A stretch of DNA of 32,685 nucleotides from CAYOYK01 sp964408185 (GCA_964408185.1 CAYOYK010000024.1:1-32685), one strand, 5' to 3'. Positions 1 through 7,482 are shown, numbered from the stretch's first letter. The notes: generated by a model from the sequence alone, not told the origin. Made by a program: numbers and translations.

Positions 1-1254
1 CGGATCGCCCACGATGCGCCACTCGTCCGCACCGTCCTCGGTGATGTGCTCAAGCCGCGCGTCGTTGCACAGCGACTGAATCTCGAGCAGGCGGGTCACA
101 GCGGGTTCGTTGTCGAAGTTCAGCGCTTCGCCTTCGACCGTCATAGAGCCTGTGGGGTTGTATCCTTCGCCCTCGACGTCGATCTCGACGCCCGGAACGT
201 ACATCTTGACGATCGTCATCTGGTTTTGCGTGAGCGTGCCGGTCTTATCCGAGCAGATGATCTGCGCGCAGCCGAGGGTCTCCACGGCGGTGAGACGGCG
301 GATGACCGCGTTGCGCTTGCTCATTTTGGTAACGCCGATGGACAGCACGATGGTGACGACCGCCGCGAGGCCCTCCGGGATCGCTGCCACCGCAAGGCTT
401 ACCGCCAGCATAAATGTGTTGATGAGCGTCTCCCCGGAAAAGCTGCCCGCCTTGAGCAGCCCGGCCGCGAAGATGACCACGCAGATGCCCAGCACAAGCC
501 ACGTCAGGATCTTGCTCAGGGAGGCGAGTTTCTTTTGCAGCGGGGTGGACTCGTCCTGCGCCTGACTGAGCGCGTGGGCGATCTTGCCCATCTCGGTTTG
601 CATGCCCGTTCCGCACACCACGGCGGCGCCGCGGCCGTAGACCACGGTGGAGCCCATGTAAACCATATTTCGGCGGTCGCCCAGCGGCACGTCGGCCTCG
701 CTTTCCAGCGCCTCGCTGGTTTTGATCACCGGGACGCTCTCGCCCGTGAGCGCGGCCTCCTCCACCTTCATGGAGGCGCACTCAAGGATGCGCGCGTCGG
801 CGGGAACCGCGTCCCCGGCCTCCAGCGCGATGACATCGCCCGGCACGAGCACCTCGCTCTTGCACACGATCAGCGCGCCGTCGCGGTAGACCTTGCTCAT
901 GGCGGCGGTCATCTTTTTAAGCGCGTCGATGGCCTCCTCCGCCTTGCTCTCCTGGATGACGCCCAGCACCGCGTTGAGCAGCACCACAAACAGGATGATG
1001 AACACATCCGCCATGCTCTCGCCCGCATAGGCGCTGGTGACGCCGCTGACCACGGCTGCCGCCAGCAGCACGATGATCATCGGGTCGGCAAGCTGCGCCA
1101 AAAAGCGCTTGATCAGGCTCGTCTTTTTGCCCTCGATCAGCTTGTTCCTGCCGTTGGCCTCCAGCCGCTTGGCAGCCTCCGCCGCGCTCAGTCCGGTGGG
1201 CGCGCTGTCCAGCTTGTCCAGTACCGCGTCGGTCTTTGCATCGTAATACCGCAT
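1..1254 (-). CDS. P-type cation-transporting ATPase (Ca2+/Mn2+ type), N-terminal 418 residues; runs off the window
   Basis: A P2-type cation pump that uses ATP to move a divalent cation across the membrane. The visible part has the cation-ATPase N-terminal domain (about 1-75), the first membrane hairpin (about 56-100), the actuator domain with TGES at 170-173, the next membrane pair (about 248-305) containing PEGL at 293-296, and the phosphorylation motif DKTGTLT with the aspartate at 336. The nucleotide-binding domain and C-terminal helices lie beyond position 1. The ATG at 1254 follows AGGAAAGG. A yybP-ykoY riboswitch lies upstream; this class senses Mn2+ and often precedes P-type ATPases and Mn exporters, so I infer Mn2+ (or Ca2+/Mn2+) export. 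The fold class is certain; the ion is inferred. Confidence 0.95.
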   Translation of the reverse strand, partial: MRYYDAKTDAVLDKLDSAPTGLSAAEAAKRLEANGRNKLIEGKKTSLIKRFLAQLADPMIIVLLAAAVVSGVTSAYAGESMADVFIILFVVLLNAVLGVIQESKAEEAIDALKKMTAAMSKVYRDGALIVCKSEVLVPGDVIALEAGDAVPADARILECASMKVEEAALTGESVPVIKTSEALESEADVPLGDRRNMVYMGSTVVYGRGAAVVCGTGMQTEMGKIAHALSQAQDESTPLQKKLASLSKILTWLVLGICVVIFAAGLLKAGSFSGETLINTFMLAVSLAVAAIPEGLAAVVTIVLSIGVTKMSKRNAVIRRLTAVETLGCAQIICSDKTGTLTQNQMTIVKMYVPGVEIDVEGEGYNPTGSMTVEGEALNFDNEPAVTRLLEIQSLCNDARLEHITEDGADEWRIVGDP

Positions 1255-1302
1255 TTTGTTTCCGCCTTTCCTCGGTTTGCCGCGTCCGTCGGGCTTTTTT
1301 CT

Positions 1303-1343
1303 AAAAAAAGACCCACATACAGCGGCGGGCTGTACATGAGTCT
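1303..1343 (-). terminator. Riboswitch expression platform: intrinsic terminator
   Basis: Read leftward, AGACTCATGTACAGC (1343-1329) pairs over 15 bases, with a few G-U pairs, with GCTGTATGTGGGTCT (1323-1309) around a 5-nt loop. It is followed by seven T residues. It overlaps the 3' strand of riboswitch helix P1, so the two structures are mutually exclusive. Confidence 0.88.
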
Positions 1344-1424
1344 TGTTCATTAAGGCAAGCCAGACAGCGCAGGCCGTCAGGATGTTGGCTTGACACGCGT
1401 TGCCGCGCAAACTACTCCCTCATG
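1335..1424 (-). promoter_or_regulatory. yybP-ykoY (Mn2+) riboswitch aptamer
   Basis: Read leftward, the leader contains GGGAGUAG (1419-1412) near its 5' end and the family-like core GUCAAGCC...ACAUCCUGACG, followed by CUGUCUGGCUUGCC and ACAAGACUC. The outer helix P1 forms from CAUGAG (1424-1419) and CUCAUG (1340-1335), which are perfect complements. These features match the yybP-ykoY consensus as I remember it. The 3' strand of P1 is also part of the terminator hairpin, so ligand-stabilised P1 should block termination, making it an ON switch for the ATPase. A covariance-model search was not possible here. Confidence 0.85.
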
Positions 1425-1440
1425 ATATGCAATTCGATAC

Positions 1441-1469
1441 ATTATACACGGGTTGGTTGGATTTGTCAA
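1441..1469 (-). promoter_or_regulatory. Sigma-A promoter of the riboswitch-ATPase transcript
   Basis: Leftward TTGACA (1469-1464), exactly 17 nt, then TATAAT (1446-1441). Both hexamers are perfect consensus. Transcription should begin about 10 nt before the P1 helix of the riboswitch. Confidence 0.9.
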
Positions 1470-1476
1470 CCTTTGG

Positions 1477-1492
1477 CGCGCGGATCCGCGCG
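1477..1492. repeat. 16-bp perfect palindrome between divergent genes
   Basis: CGCGCGGATCCGCGCG is a perfect 16-bp palindrome. It lies 7 bp upstream of the -35 box of the leftward ATPase promoter and about 85 bp before the rightward metallopeptidase gene. It could be an operator for a dimeric regulator. In GC-rich DNA a chance palindrome is possible. Confidence 0.4.
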
Positions 1493-1508
1493 ATCACCTG
1501 TTTTTCAC

Positions 1509-1537
1509 TTTCCTTTTGGGCAATTCCGTGTTAAGAT
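1509..1537 (+). promoter_or_regulatory. Weak candidate promoter for the metallopeptidase-glycosyltransferase pair
   Basis: TTTCCT (1509-1514), 17 nt, TAAGAT (1532-1537). It matches the sigma-A consensus at only 3 and 4 of 6 positions but is the best spaced pair I could find before the gene at 1576. Confidence 0.25.
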
Positions 1538-1575
1538 GAAGCGACAACGATTTCTCCGGCGAAAGGCGGCGCGGC

Positions 1576-3090
1576 ATGGAACGCAACCCCGGACGACACA
1601 AGGGCTTGACCAAGTGGCTGCTGCTCGCGGCGGCGGCGCTTGCGCTGATAGCGGCCGCCGTGCTGCTCCTACCCCGCCCCGCCGGACTGATGCCGGCTCC
1701 CGCGCCAAGCGAGGCTCTGCTGGCGGGCGGCGAGGGGCTGGACGACATCACCGTGACGGCCGCCTACGCGCCCGCGCGCCGCACGCTGACCGTGCGGCAG
1801 GAGCTTCGGCTGGTCAACCGCACGGGCGAGGCGCTCACGACGGTCGTGCTGCGCGCCTACCCCAACGCCTTTGCAAGCGAGGAGACCAGCCCAGCCGCCG
1901 CCGAGGACGCGCTGTACGCCGTCTGCTACCCGGACGGGTTTTCGCCCGGCAGCCTGAGCGTGCGCATCCTGTCCGCAAACGGTGCGATTTGCGGCGTCCA
2001 TTATGCCGATACCGAGCGCACGGTGCTTTCCATCGCGCTCCAAGAGCCTTGGCAGCCCGGCGCGGAGCTGAACCTCGTTGCCGAGTATGACGTGCTGGCG
2101 CCGATCGCGGCCTATCGGCTGGGAGAATCGGGCGATGTGGTCTGCCTTGGCAACGCGCTGCTCATTCCCGCCGTGTGGCAGGACGGCGCGTACCGAGTCG
2201 ATTCGTACAGCGGCGTGGGCGATCCGTTTTGGAGCGAGTGCCGCAACTACCACGTCACGCTGACCGTGCCGGACGGCTGGACCGTCGGAGGCACCGGCTA
2301 TGCCCTGCCGGAGGAGACCGACGCCGGCCGCGTGTATCGCATGGAGGCGCTGGCGGCGCGCGATTTTGCCCTCTGCCTCAGCCCCGCGTATACATCGGCG
2401 CAGCGGCAGGTTGACGGCGTGCTGGTGACCGCGCTGGCGCGGGACGCCAAGCAGGCCAAGTGGCTGCTGGACGCAGGCGCGCAGGCCCTTGAGTACCTGA
2501 GCGGGCTGCTGAGCGCGTACCCCTACCCCACGCTCACGCTGTGCGAGTTTGCCATGGGCGGCGGCATGGAGTATCCCGCGATGGCAATGATCGGCGCGGA
2601 TCGCCTCGCGGCCGCCGACGAGCAGAGCCTCGCGGTGGTCACGCACGAGGTCGCGCACCAGTGGTTCTACGCCATGGTGGGCAGTGACGAGGTGCGGTCG
2701 CCTTGGCAGGACGAGAGTCTGTGCGAGTACCTCGTGCTCCGCTGGGCCGCCGATACGGGCCGCGCCGCGCTGTACGACGACCGCGTGACGCAGATCGGCG
2801 CGTCGTACCTCGTCACGCTGGGCAGCGACGTAACGCCGGGCATGCCGCTCTCCTACTACCCGGATACGCTCAGCTACACGGTGGCGGTGTATCAGCGCGG
2901 AACCGACCTGTTTCTCGCGCTGGAGACCTTTTTGGGGCAGGAGCGGCTGACGGAGTTTCTGCGCGCCTATGTGCGGACCTACGCGTTCCGGCTGTGCGAC
3001 CGCGCGGACTTTGAGGCCCTGCTGAACGCGTTTACGGGCGAGGATCTATCCCCGCTGATGCTTGACTATCTGGACACGCTGCCCATGTGA
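1576..3090 (+). CDS. M1-family (gluzincin) metallopeptidase, membrane-anchored
   Basis: A zinc aminopeptidase-like protein of 504 residues. An N-terminal hydrophobic segment (about 13-32) after a basic start should act as an export signal or membrane anchor, placing the catalytic domain outside the cell. The zinc site is HEVAH at 357-361 followed by 18 residues and Glu380, the HEXXH-X18-E arrangement of the M1 family. A GGGMEYPAM stretch (328-336) corresponds to the GAMEN substrate-binding motif, with Glu332. A tyrosine region (SYTVAVYQRG) fits the position of the catalytic Tyr. At 504 residues it is shorter than the roughly 850-residue aminopeptidase N and lacks the large C-terminal domain. 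The ATG follows AAAGGCGG. Its stop overlaps the extreme 5' end of the next reading frame. The substrate is unknown. Confidence 0.88.
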   Translation: MERNPGRHKGLTKWLLLAAAALALIAAAVLLLPRPAGLMPAPAPSEALLAGGEGLDDITVTAAYAPARRTLTVRQELRLVNRTGEALTTVVLRAYPNAFASEETSPAAAEDALYAVCYPDGFSPGSLSVRILSANGAICGVHYADTERTVLSIALQEPWQPGAELNLVAEYDVLAPIAAYRLGESGDVVCLGNALLIPAVWQDGAYRVDSYSGVGDPFWSECRNYHVTLTVPDGWTVGGTGYALPEETDAGRVYRMEALAARDFALCLSPAYTSAQRQVDGVLVTALARDAKQAKWLLDAGAQALEYLSGLLSAYPYPTLTLCEFAMGGGMEYPAMAMIGADRLAAADEQSLAVVTHEVAHQWFYAMVGSDEVRSPWQDESLCEYLVLRWAADTGRAALYDDRVTQIGASYLVTLGSDVTPGMPLSYYPDTLSYTVAVYQRGTDLFLALETFLGQERLTEFLRAYVRTYAFRLCDRADFEALLNAFTGEDLSPLMLDYLDTLPM

Positions 3091-3119
3091 CGGCGCTCTG
3101 TACGAAAGGACTGGAGCCC

Positions 3120-4256
3120 TTGCAAGATCACACTTATTCCGACTCCGCCGTGCTCATCCCCGCCTATCAGCCGGGGGAGAAGCTCGCACCCTACGCGTCG
3201 GCGCTGCTCGAAGCCGGGTACGGCCACGTCGTCGTGGTGGACGACGGCTCCGGCGCAGCCTACGACGAGGTTTTTTCCACGCTGCCGCAGGACGGACGCC
3301 TTACGCTGCTCCGCTACCCCAAAAACGGTGGCAAGGGCGTGGCCCTGCGCACAGGGCTGGAGTACCTGCGCGATCATTGCCCGGACGCGAAGATCATCCT
3401 CACGGCGGACAGCGACGGCCAGCACACCGTGCCCGATACCCTGCGCATGGCCGATCGCCTGCACGAGGACGGCGAGGGCCTGCTGCTGGGCAGCCGCAAT
3501 TTTAAGCAGGACGACGTGCCCTTCAAAAGCCGGATGGGCAACCGCATCACCACGGTGGTCTTTGCCATGCTGTACGGCCGCTGGATACCCGATACGCAAA
3601 CGGGCCTGCGCGGCTTCACGCGCGAGCTGCTGCCGCGCATGATCGGCGTGAAGGGCAACCGCTACGAGTACGAGATGAACGTGCTCATCGACGTGGCGCT
3701 GGGCAAGATCCCCATCAAGACGCTGACCATCGAAACCGTGTACGAGAACAACAACGAGGGCAGCCATTTCCGCCCCCTGCGGGACAGCGCGCGCATTTAC
3801 AAATGCCTGTTCTCCGGGTTTATCAAGTTTGTGGCCGCGTCGCTGACCTGCTTTGTGGTGGACTATCTGCTGTTTTTGCTGCTCAACATGCTCTTCCGGG
3901 ACTGCGTACCCGCCCTGTCCCGGCATTGGAGCCTTGGGTTCCTCGATATGGTGGGCTATGTGGCTCTTGCAACCATCTTGGCCCGCATCGTCTCCGGCAG
4001 CTTGAACTTTATCCTCAACAAGCGCGTCGTGTTTGAGGACGGCAGCTCGCTGCGGCGCACGATCCCGCGCTACCTGTGCGTGTTCTTCCTCAACATGCTG
4101 CTCTCGGCGTTGTTTACCAGCACCCTCCACATCGCCGGCATGGCCGAAAGCGGCGCGAAGATCGTGGTGGACACGGTGCTGTTCTTCTTGGGGTACTTTT
4201 TGCAGCGCAAGTGGGTGTTCTCCAAAAAGGGCACGGACAAGACGCTCAAGGCATAG
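3120..4256 (+). CDS. GT2 glycosyltransferase fused to a GtrA-like membrane domain
   Basis: Transfers a sugar from a nucleotide donor, probably to a polyprenyl phosphate, as DPM1/GtrB-type enzymes do. Residues 1-230 form the GT-A domain, with VVVVDDGSG at 37-45 and the metal-binding DSD within TADSDGQH (Asp97, Asp99). Residues from about 240 to the end have four hydrophobic segments and finish with RKWVFSKKG, a typical GtrA ending; GtrA domains are thought to help flip lipid-linked sugars. The fusion of both halves is known in Firmicutes. I chose TTG at 3120 because AAAGGA lies 9 nt upstream. An in-frame GTG at 3087, overlapping the previous stop, would add 11 residues but has no ribosome site. 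It is probably co-transcribed with the metallopeptidase. The last codons lie in a 14-bp tandem repeat. Confidence 0.9.
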   Translation: MQDHTYSDSAVLIPAYQPGEKLAPYASALLEAGYGHVVVVDDGSGAAYDEVFSTLPQDGRLTLLRYPKNGGKGVALRTGLEYLRDHCPDAKIILTADSDGQHTVPDTLRMADRLHEDGEGLLLGSRNFKQDDVPFKSRMGNRITTVVFAMLYGRWIPDTQTGLRGFTRELLPRMIGVKGNRYEYEMNVLIDVALGKIPIKTLTIETVYENNNEGSHFRPLRDSARIYKCLFSGFIKFVAASLTCFVVDYLLFLLLNMLFRDCVPALSRHWSLGFLDMVGYVALATILARIVSGSLNFILNKRVVFEDGSSLRRTIPRYLCVFFLNMLLSALFTSTLHIAGMAESGAKIVVDTVLFFLGYFLQRKWVFSKKGTDKTLKA

Positions 4257-4307
4257 CGCTCAAGGCATAACGCTCAAGGCATAACGCTCAAGGCATAGCG
4301 CCCAAGG
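4243..4307. repeat. 14-bp tandem repeat, about 4.6 copies, over the glycosyltransferase stop codon
   Basis: The unit CGCTCAAGGCATA(G/A) occurs at 4243, 4257, 4271 and 4285, with a partial degenerate fifth copy at 4299. The first copy encodes the last residues and the stop codon of the glycosyltransferase; the rest are noncoding. The first unit would end translation whatever the copy number, so expansion is tolerated. Confidence 0.9.
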
Positions 4308-4315
4308 AAATACCA

Positions 4316-4349
4316 AAGCCCCGGACGCGCCGATCGTCCGGGGCTTTTT
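4316..4349. terminator. Terminator between the convergent glycosyltransferase and dxr genes
   Basis: AGCCCCGGAC (4317-4326) pairs perfectly with GTCCGGGGCT (4336-4345) around a 9-nt loop, followed by TTTT on the + strand. On the - strand the same stem is followed by only a short T run, so it works best for the glycosyltransferase transcript but may serve dxr as well. Confidence 0.88.
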
Positions 4350-4356
4350 GCATGCC

Positions 4357-5517
4357 CTACTGCCGGTTCAGGTACGCCTCCGCCGCCTCCCGCGCACGGC
4401 GGTCGGCCTCCAGCACGTCGTCCAGCGTGCGGGCGGGCGGCGCGCCCACGCGGGCCAGCGTCGCCTCCACGGTCGCAAATACGCGGCCCAGCGGCATGGC
4501 TTCGTCCGCCAGAAAGCGGCCCACGGCGACCTCGTTGGCGGCGTTGAGCACGCAGGCGGCCGCACCGCCCGCCCGCAAGACCTCGCGCGCCATGCGCAGC
4601 GAGGGGAAACGCGCCTCGTCCGGACGCTCGAATGTCAGCGGCCCGGCCGCAAACAAATCCAGAGGCTCCGCGCCGGTGGGCAGGCGCTCCGGGTAGCTCA
4701 TCGCGTAGAGAATGGGCACGCGCATATCCGGCGCGCCAAGCTGCGCCAGCACCGCCCCGTCGGCATACCCCACGGCGCTGTGTACCACGCTCTGCGGGTG
4801 AATCAGCACCTGGATGCGCTCGTAGGGCATATCAAACAGCCATTTGGCCTCGATGATCTCCAGCGCCTTGTTGAAAAGCGAGGCGCTGTCCACGGTGATC
4901 TTGCGCCCCATCGTCCACGTGGGATGCCGCAGCGCCTGCGCGCGCGTCGCGGCGAGGATGTCCGGCGCGGCCCATGTGCGGAACGGCCCGCCCGAACAGG
5001 TGAGGTAGAGCCTCTCCGGCCGATTGCCCGGTGAGGCTTGGATGCACTGATAAATGGCGCTGTGCTCGCTGTCCACGGGCAGCAGGCGCGGGCCGGGCTC
5101 GCCGCTGGGCTGCGCGGCCAGCTCCGTGACCAGCGCGCCTCCCGCCACGAGGGCCTCCTTGTTGGCCAGCAGCACGCGCTTGCCGGCCTCCAGCGCGGCC
5201 AGCACCGCGCGCAGCCCCGCCATGCCCACCACGGCCACCAGCACGTCGTCGCAATCGACGGTGGCGGCGGTTGTCAGCGCCTGAGCTCCCGCCTCGAAGC
5301 GGCAAAAGCCCACGTCGTCCGGCAGCGGCGGGAGCGCGTCCAAGCCCGTCCACGCGGCGTAATCAGGCCGATACCGCCGCACGGCGGCCAGCAGGCCCTC
5401 CACATCGGTGTGAGCGGTCAGCGCCGCCACCGCAAAGCGGTCGGCGTGCAGCGCGGCCACCTGCAGCGCCTGCGTGCCGATGGAACCCGTGCAGCCGAGA
5501 ATCGCCAGCCTGCGCAT
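4357..5517 (-). CDS. dxr: 1-deoxy-D-xylulose-5-phosphate reductoisomerase
   Basis: Converts 1-deoxy-D-xylulose 5-phosphate to 2-C-methyl-D-erythritol 4-phosphate with NADPH and a divalent metal, the committed step of the MEP isoprenoid pathway, in the cytoplasm. At 386 residues it is close to the family length. It begins with the NADPH-binding loop GCTGSIG (8-14). It also has LANKEALV, the metal/substrate motif VDSEHSAI, SGGPFR, and the flap region HPTWTMGRKITVDSAS followed by NKALE. I chose the ATG at 5517, preceded by AAGGGATGGGG, over an in-frame TTG seven codons upstream. It is the last gene of frr-x-uppS-cdsA-dxr, separated from cdsA by 120 nt that holds an inverted repeat and a tandem duplication. 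Confidence 0.97.
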   Translation of the reverse strand: MRRLAILGCTGSIGTQALQVAALHADRFAVAALTAHTDVEGLLAAVRRYRPDYAAWTGLDALPPLPDDVGFCRFEAGAQALTTAATVDCDDVLVAVVGMAGLRAVLAALEAGKRVLLANKEALVAGGALVTELAAQPSGEPGPRLLPVDSEHSAIYQCIQASPGNRPERLYLTCSGGPFRTWAAPDILAATRAQALRHPTWTMGRKITVDSASLFNKALEIIEAKWLFDMPYERIQVLIHPQSVVHSAVGYADGAVLAQLGAPDMRVPILYAMSYPERLPTGAEPLDLFAAGPLTFERPDEARFPSLRMAREVLRAGGAAACVLNAANEVAVGRFLADEAMPLGRVFATVEATLARVGAPPARTLDDVLEADRRAREAAEAYLNRQ

Positions 5518-5559
5518 CGTTACCCCATCCCTTTCCAAATCAACGTCCCGCCGATAAAA

Positions 5560-5594
5560 CAGCCTGCCCGTTCGCGGGCGCGAAGGGCAGGCTG
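5560..5594. repeat. 10-bp inverted repeat in the cdsA-dxr gap
   Basis: CAGCCTGCCC (5560-5569) and GGGCAGGCTG (5585-5594) are perfect complements around a 15-nt loop. Neither side has a clear T run, so it may be a processing or pausing hairpin, or a weak terminator that lowers dxr expression relative to cdsA. Confidence 0.55.
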
Positions 5595-5604
5595 GAAGGA
5601 TTGC

Positions 5605-5651
5605 GCGGATCGCGTTAAAAATCGGCAGCGGATCGCGTTAAAATATCGGCA
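5605..5651. repeat. 23/24-bp tandem duplication over the cdsA stop codon
   Basis: GCGGATCGCGTTAAAA + ATCGGCA (5605-5627) is followed directly by the same sequence with one extra T (5628-5651). The second copy contains the last codons and stop of cdsA read leftward; the first is a noncoding echo of that gene end. Confidence 0.85.
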
Positions 5652-6459
5652 GCAGATGATAGCAGTAGACCAGAATCGCCACGAACAGGATGCTGTCCAT
5701 GCGGTCCAGCATGCCGCCGTGGCCGGGGAACAGGTTGCCAAAGTCCTTGACGCCGCAATGGCGCTTGACCAAGCTGGCAAACAGGTCGCCCATCTGCGCG
5801 GCCACTCCGCCCACCAGCCCCAGCGCCAAATGGTACCACACCGACGGATACGCCGCCGACGGGAACGCGAGCTGAAAGCCCAGCATCACGGCCACAGCGC
5901 CCAGCATCGCGCCCACCATGCCGCCGATGGCCCCGGACACCGTCTTTTTGGGGCTGATCAGCGGGCAGAGCTTCCTGCCGCCGAGCGTGCTGCCCACCAG
6001 ATACGCGAACGTATCGCACACCACGGCAATGGCAAACACGGACGAAAGCAGCAGCTTCTGCATGGGCAGATCGGGGACGCGCAGCAGCCCGAACAGGCAC
6101 ATGCCGGGCAGCACCAGCGTGAGCATGGGCATGACGCTCACCAAAATATCAATCAGGTCGGGCGCGGGGCGCAGCATCACCTGCAGCACCACCGCAAAGC
6201 CCAGCGCCACCAAAATGGCGATGATGAGCGACATGGAGGGGGTATCCACCAGCATCACCGTGGGGACGCTGACGGCAAGGCCCGCAAAGCTGGCCCACCA
6301 TACGGGGCGGTGCCCCGCCGCCTTGAGCGCGCGAAGCTCCTCGTACACGGTCAGCGCAATGGCGATGGCCGCGCCGACGGCAAAAAACCAGCCTCCCAGA
6401 TAAAGCAGCGCCAGCAGCGCGAGGATCAGGCAAATGGCGGTAATGGTCCGTTGCAGCAT
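5638..6459 (-). CDS. cdsA: Phosphatidate cytidylyltransferase (CDP-diglyceride synthase)
   Basis: Makes CDP-diacylglycerol from phosphatidic acid and CTP, the branch point for phospholipid synthesis, in the cytoplasmic membrane. It is a 273-residue protein with about eight hydrophobic segments. The family signature lies at about 229-253, SLVKRHCGVKDFGN through LFPGHGGMLDR, including the KD and the HGG-x2-DR metal and substrate residues. The start is uncertain. The ATG at 6459 gives the usual MLQR-like N-terminus, but its ribosome site AAAGGA is 23 nt upstream, beyond a small hairpin at 6468-6481. A second ATG at 6483 has no usable site. It lies 31 nt after uppS in the standard gene order. Confidence 0.95.
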   Translation of the reverse strand: MLQRTITAICLILALLALLYLGGWFFAVGAAIAIALTVYEELRALKAAGHRPVWWASFAGLAVSVPTVMLVDTPSMSLIIAILVALGFAVVLQVMLRPAPDLIDILVSVMPMLTLVLPGMCLFGLLRVPDLPMQKLLLSSVFAIAVVCDTFAYLVGSTLGGRKLCPLISPKKTVSGAIGGMVGAMLGAVAVMLGFQLAFPSAAYPSVWYHLALGLVGGVAAQMGDLFASLVKRHCGVKDFGNLFPGHGGMLDRMDSILFVAILVYCYHLLPIF

Positions 6460-6490
6460 TGTATTTGGCGGGCAAGCCCGCATCCTTTCG

Positions 6491-7228
6491 TTATCGTGAC
6501 GGCTGCTCCCGGCGGCCGCCATAGCGTCGGTCGCGGCGCGCGAAGGCCTCCAAGCATTGATGGTACGCCTTGGTATCAAAGTCGGGCCAAAGCGTATGGG
6601 GAAAGGCAAACTCCGCATAGCTGATCTGGTAGAGCATAAAGTTGCTCACGCGCATCTCTCCGCTGGTGCGGATGAGCAGATCCACGTCCGGCAGCCCCGC
6701 GGTGTACAGATGGTCGGCGAGCGTCTGCTCGCTGATCTGGTCAACCGACAGCGCGCCGTCCTTTACCTCGGCGGAAATCTGCCGCACGGCGCGGGCCAGC
6801 TCGGCCCGGCCGCCGTAGTTGAGCGCGATGCACAGGTTGAGGCCCGTGTTGCCCTCGGTGCGGCGCATCGCCTCGCGCAGGACGGCCGCCTGCTGCGCGG
6901 GCATGCCGTCCACATCGCCCAGAATGCGGATGCGCACGTTCTTTTCCACCAGCTCGTCAATCTCGGAGGCAAAGAACTTGAGCACCAGCGCCATCAGCGC
7001 GTCCACCTCGGCCTGCGGGCGCGTCCAGTTTTCGGTGGAAAAGGCGTACAGCGACAGCGTGTTGATGCCGATATCGCTGCTGTCGCGGATGATCCCGCGC
7101 AGCGCCTCCGTGCCCGCCTGATGCCCCAGCGCCACCTTGAGGCGGTGCTTTTTGGCCCAGCGGCCGTTTCCATCCATGATAATGGCCACGTGCCGCGGCA
7201 GGGCGGACGGATCAAGGTTCGGGTGCAT
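6491..7228 (-). CDS. uppS: Isoprenyl transferase (undecaprenyl diphosphate synthase)
   Basis: A cis-prenyltransferase that adds isopentenyl diphosphate units to farnesyl diphosphate to make the C55 carrier lipid for peptidoglycan and other wall polymers. It has 245 residues, typical for the family. MDGNGRWA contains the catalytic Asp19, and GH-x-AG follows. LYAFSTENW and the C-terminal IRTSGEMRVSNF block bind the diphosphates. The ATG at 7228 follows AGAGGCGAG. It sits between the small unknown gene (18-nt gap) and cdsA, as in most Clostridia. Substrate supply depends on dxr in the same cluster. Confidence 0.97.
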   Translation of the reverse strand: MHPNLDPSALPRHVAIIMDGNGRWAKKHRLKVALGHQAGTEALRGIIRDSSDIGINTLSLYAFSTENWTRPQAEVDALMALVLKFFASEIDELVEKNVRIRILGDVDGMPAQQAAVLREAMRRTEGNTGLNLCIALNYGGRAELARAVRQISAEVKDGALSVDQISEQTLADHLYTAGLPDVDLLIRTSGEMRVSNFMLYQISYAEFAFPHTLWPDFDTKAYHQCLEAFARRDRRYGGRREQPSR

Positions 7229-7246
7229 GGGCTCGCCTCTTTCGCG

Positions 7247-7462
7247 TTAATTGGCGCGATCCGCCGGATCGCCCGTGGGAAAGCGCCCGCAGATGAGCAG
7301 ATGGCCGTCCTCGCGCACGGCCACCACGCGGGGCTCGCCGGTCGGGGGCGCGTCGCCCGGCGCTTGCGTAAAGCGCACGTCCGGCGTACAGATCCCGTAG
7401 CCCTTCAGCAGGGTCAGCGCGGTTTCCAGCGGCAGGCCCAGCACGTCGTACAGAGGATTCAT
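7247..7462 (-). CDS. Small protein of unknown function between frr and uppS (71 aa)
   Basis: I do not recognise this protein. It has 71 residues and no membrane segment or metal motif. It starts MNPLYDVLGLPLETALTLL, and the second half (about 45-62, PRVVAVREDGHLLICGRF) looks like two short beta strands. The ATG at 7462 follows AAGGAG at good spacing, 20 nt after frr, and the stop is 18 nt before uppS, so it is very likely a translated member of the operon. The N-terminal part, GLPLETALTLLKGYGI, resembles a helix followed by a glycine turn, as in small ligand-binding or PASTA-like units, but this is too weak to call. Confidence 0.75.
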   Translation of the reverse strand: MNPLYDVLGLPLETALTLLKGYGICTPDVRFTQAPGDAPPTGEPRVVAVREDGHLLICGRFPTGDPADRAN

Positions 7463-7482
7463 GGGCGCTCCTTCCGGAGGCG

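Noticed and set aside
46..1353. A 435-codon open frame on the + strand opposite the P-type ATPase
   Set aside because: It is antisense to a clear P-type ATPase, has Arg/His/Ala-rich composition typical of shadow frames in GC-rich DNA, and no family motif.
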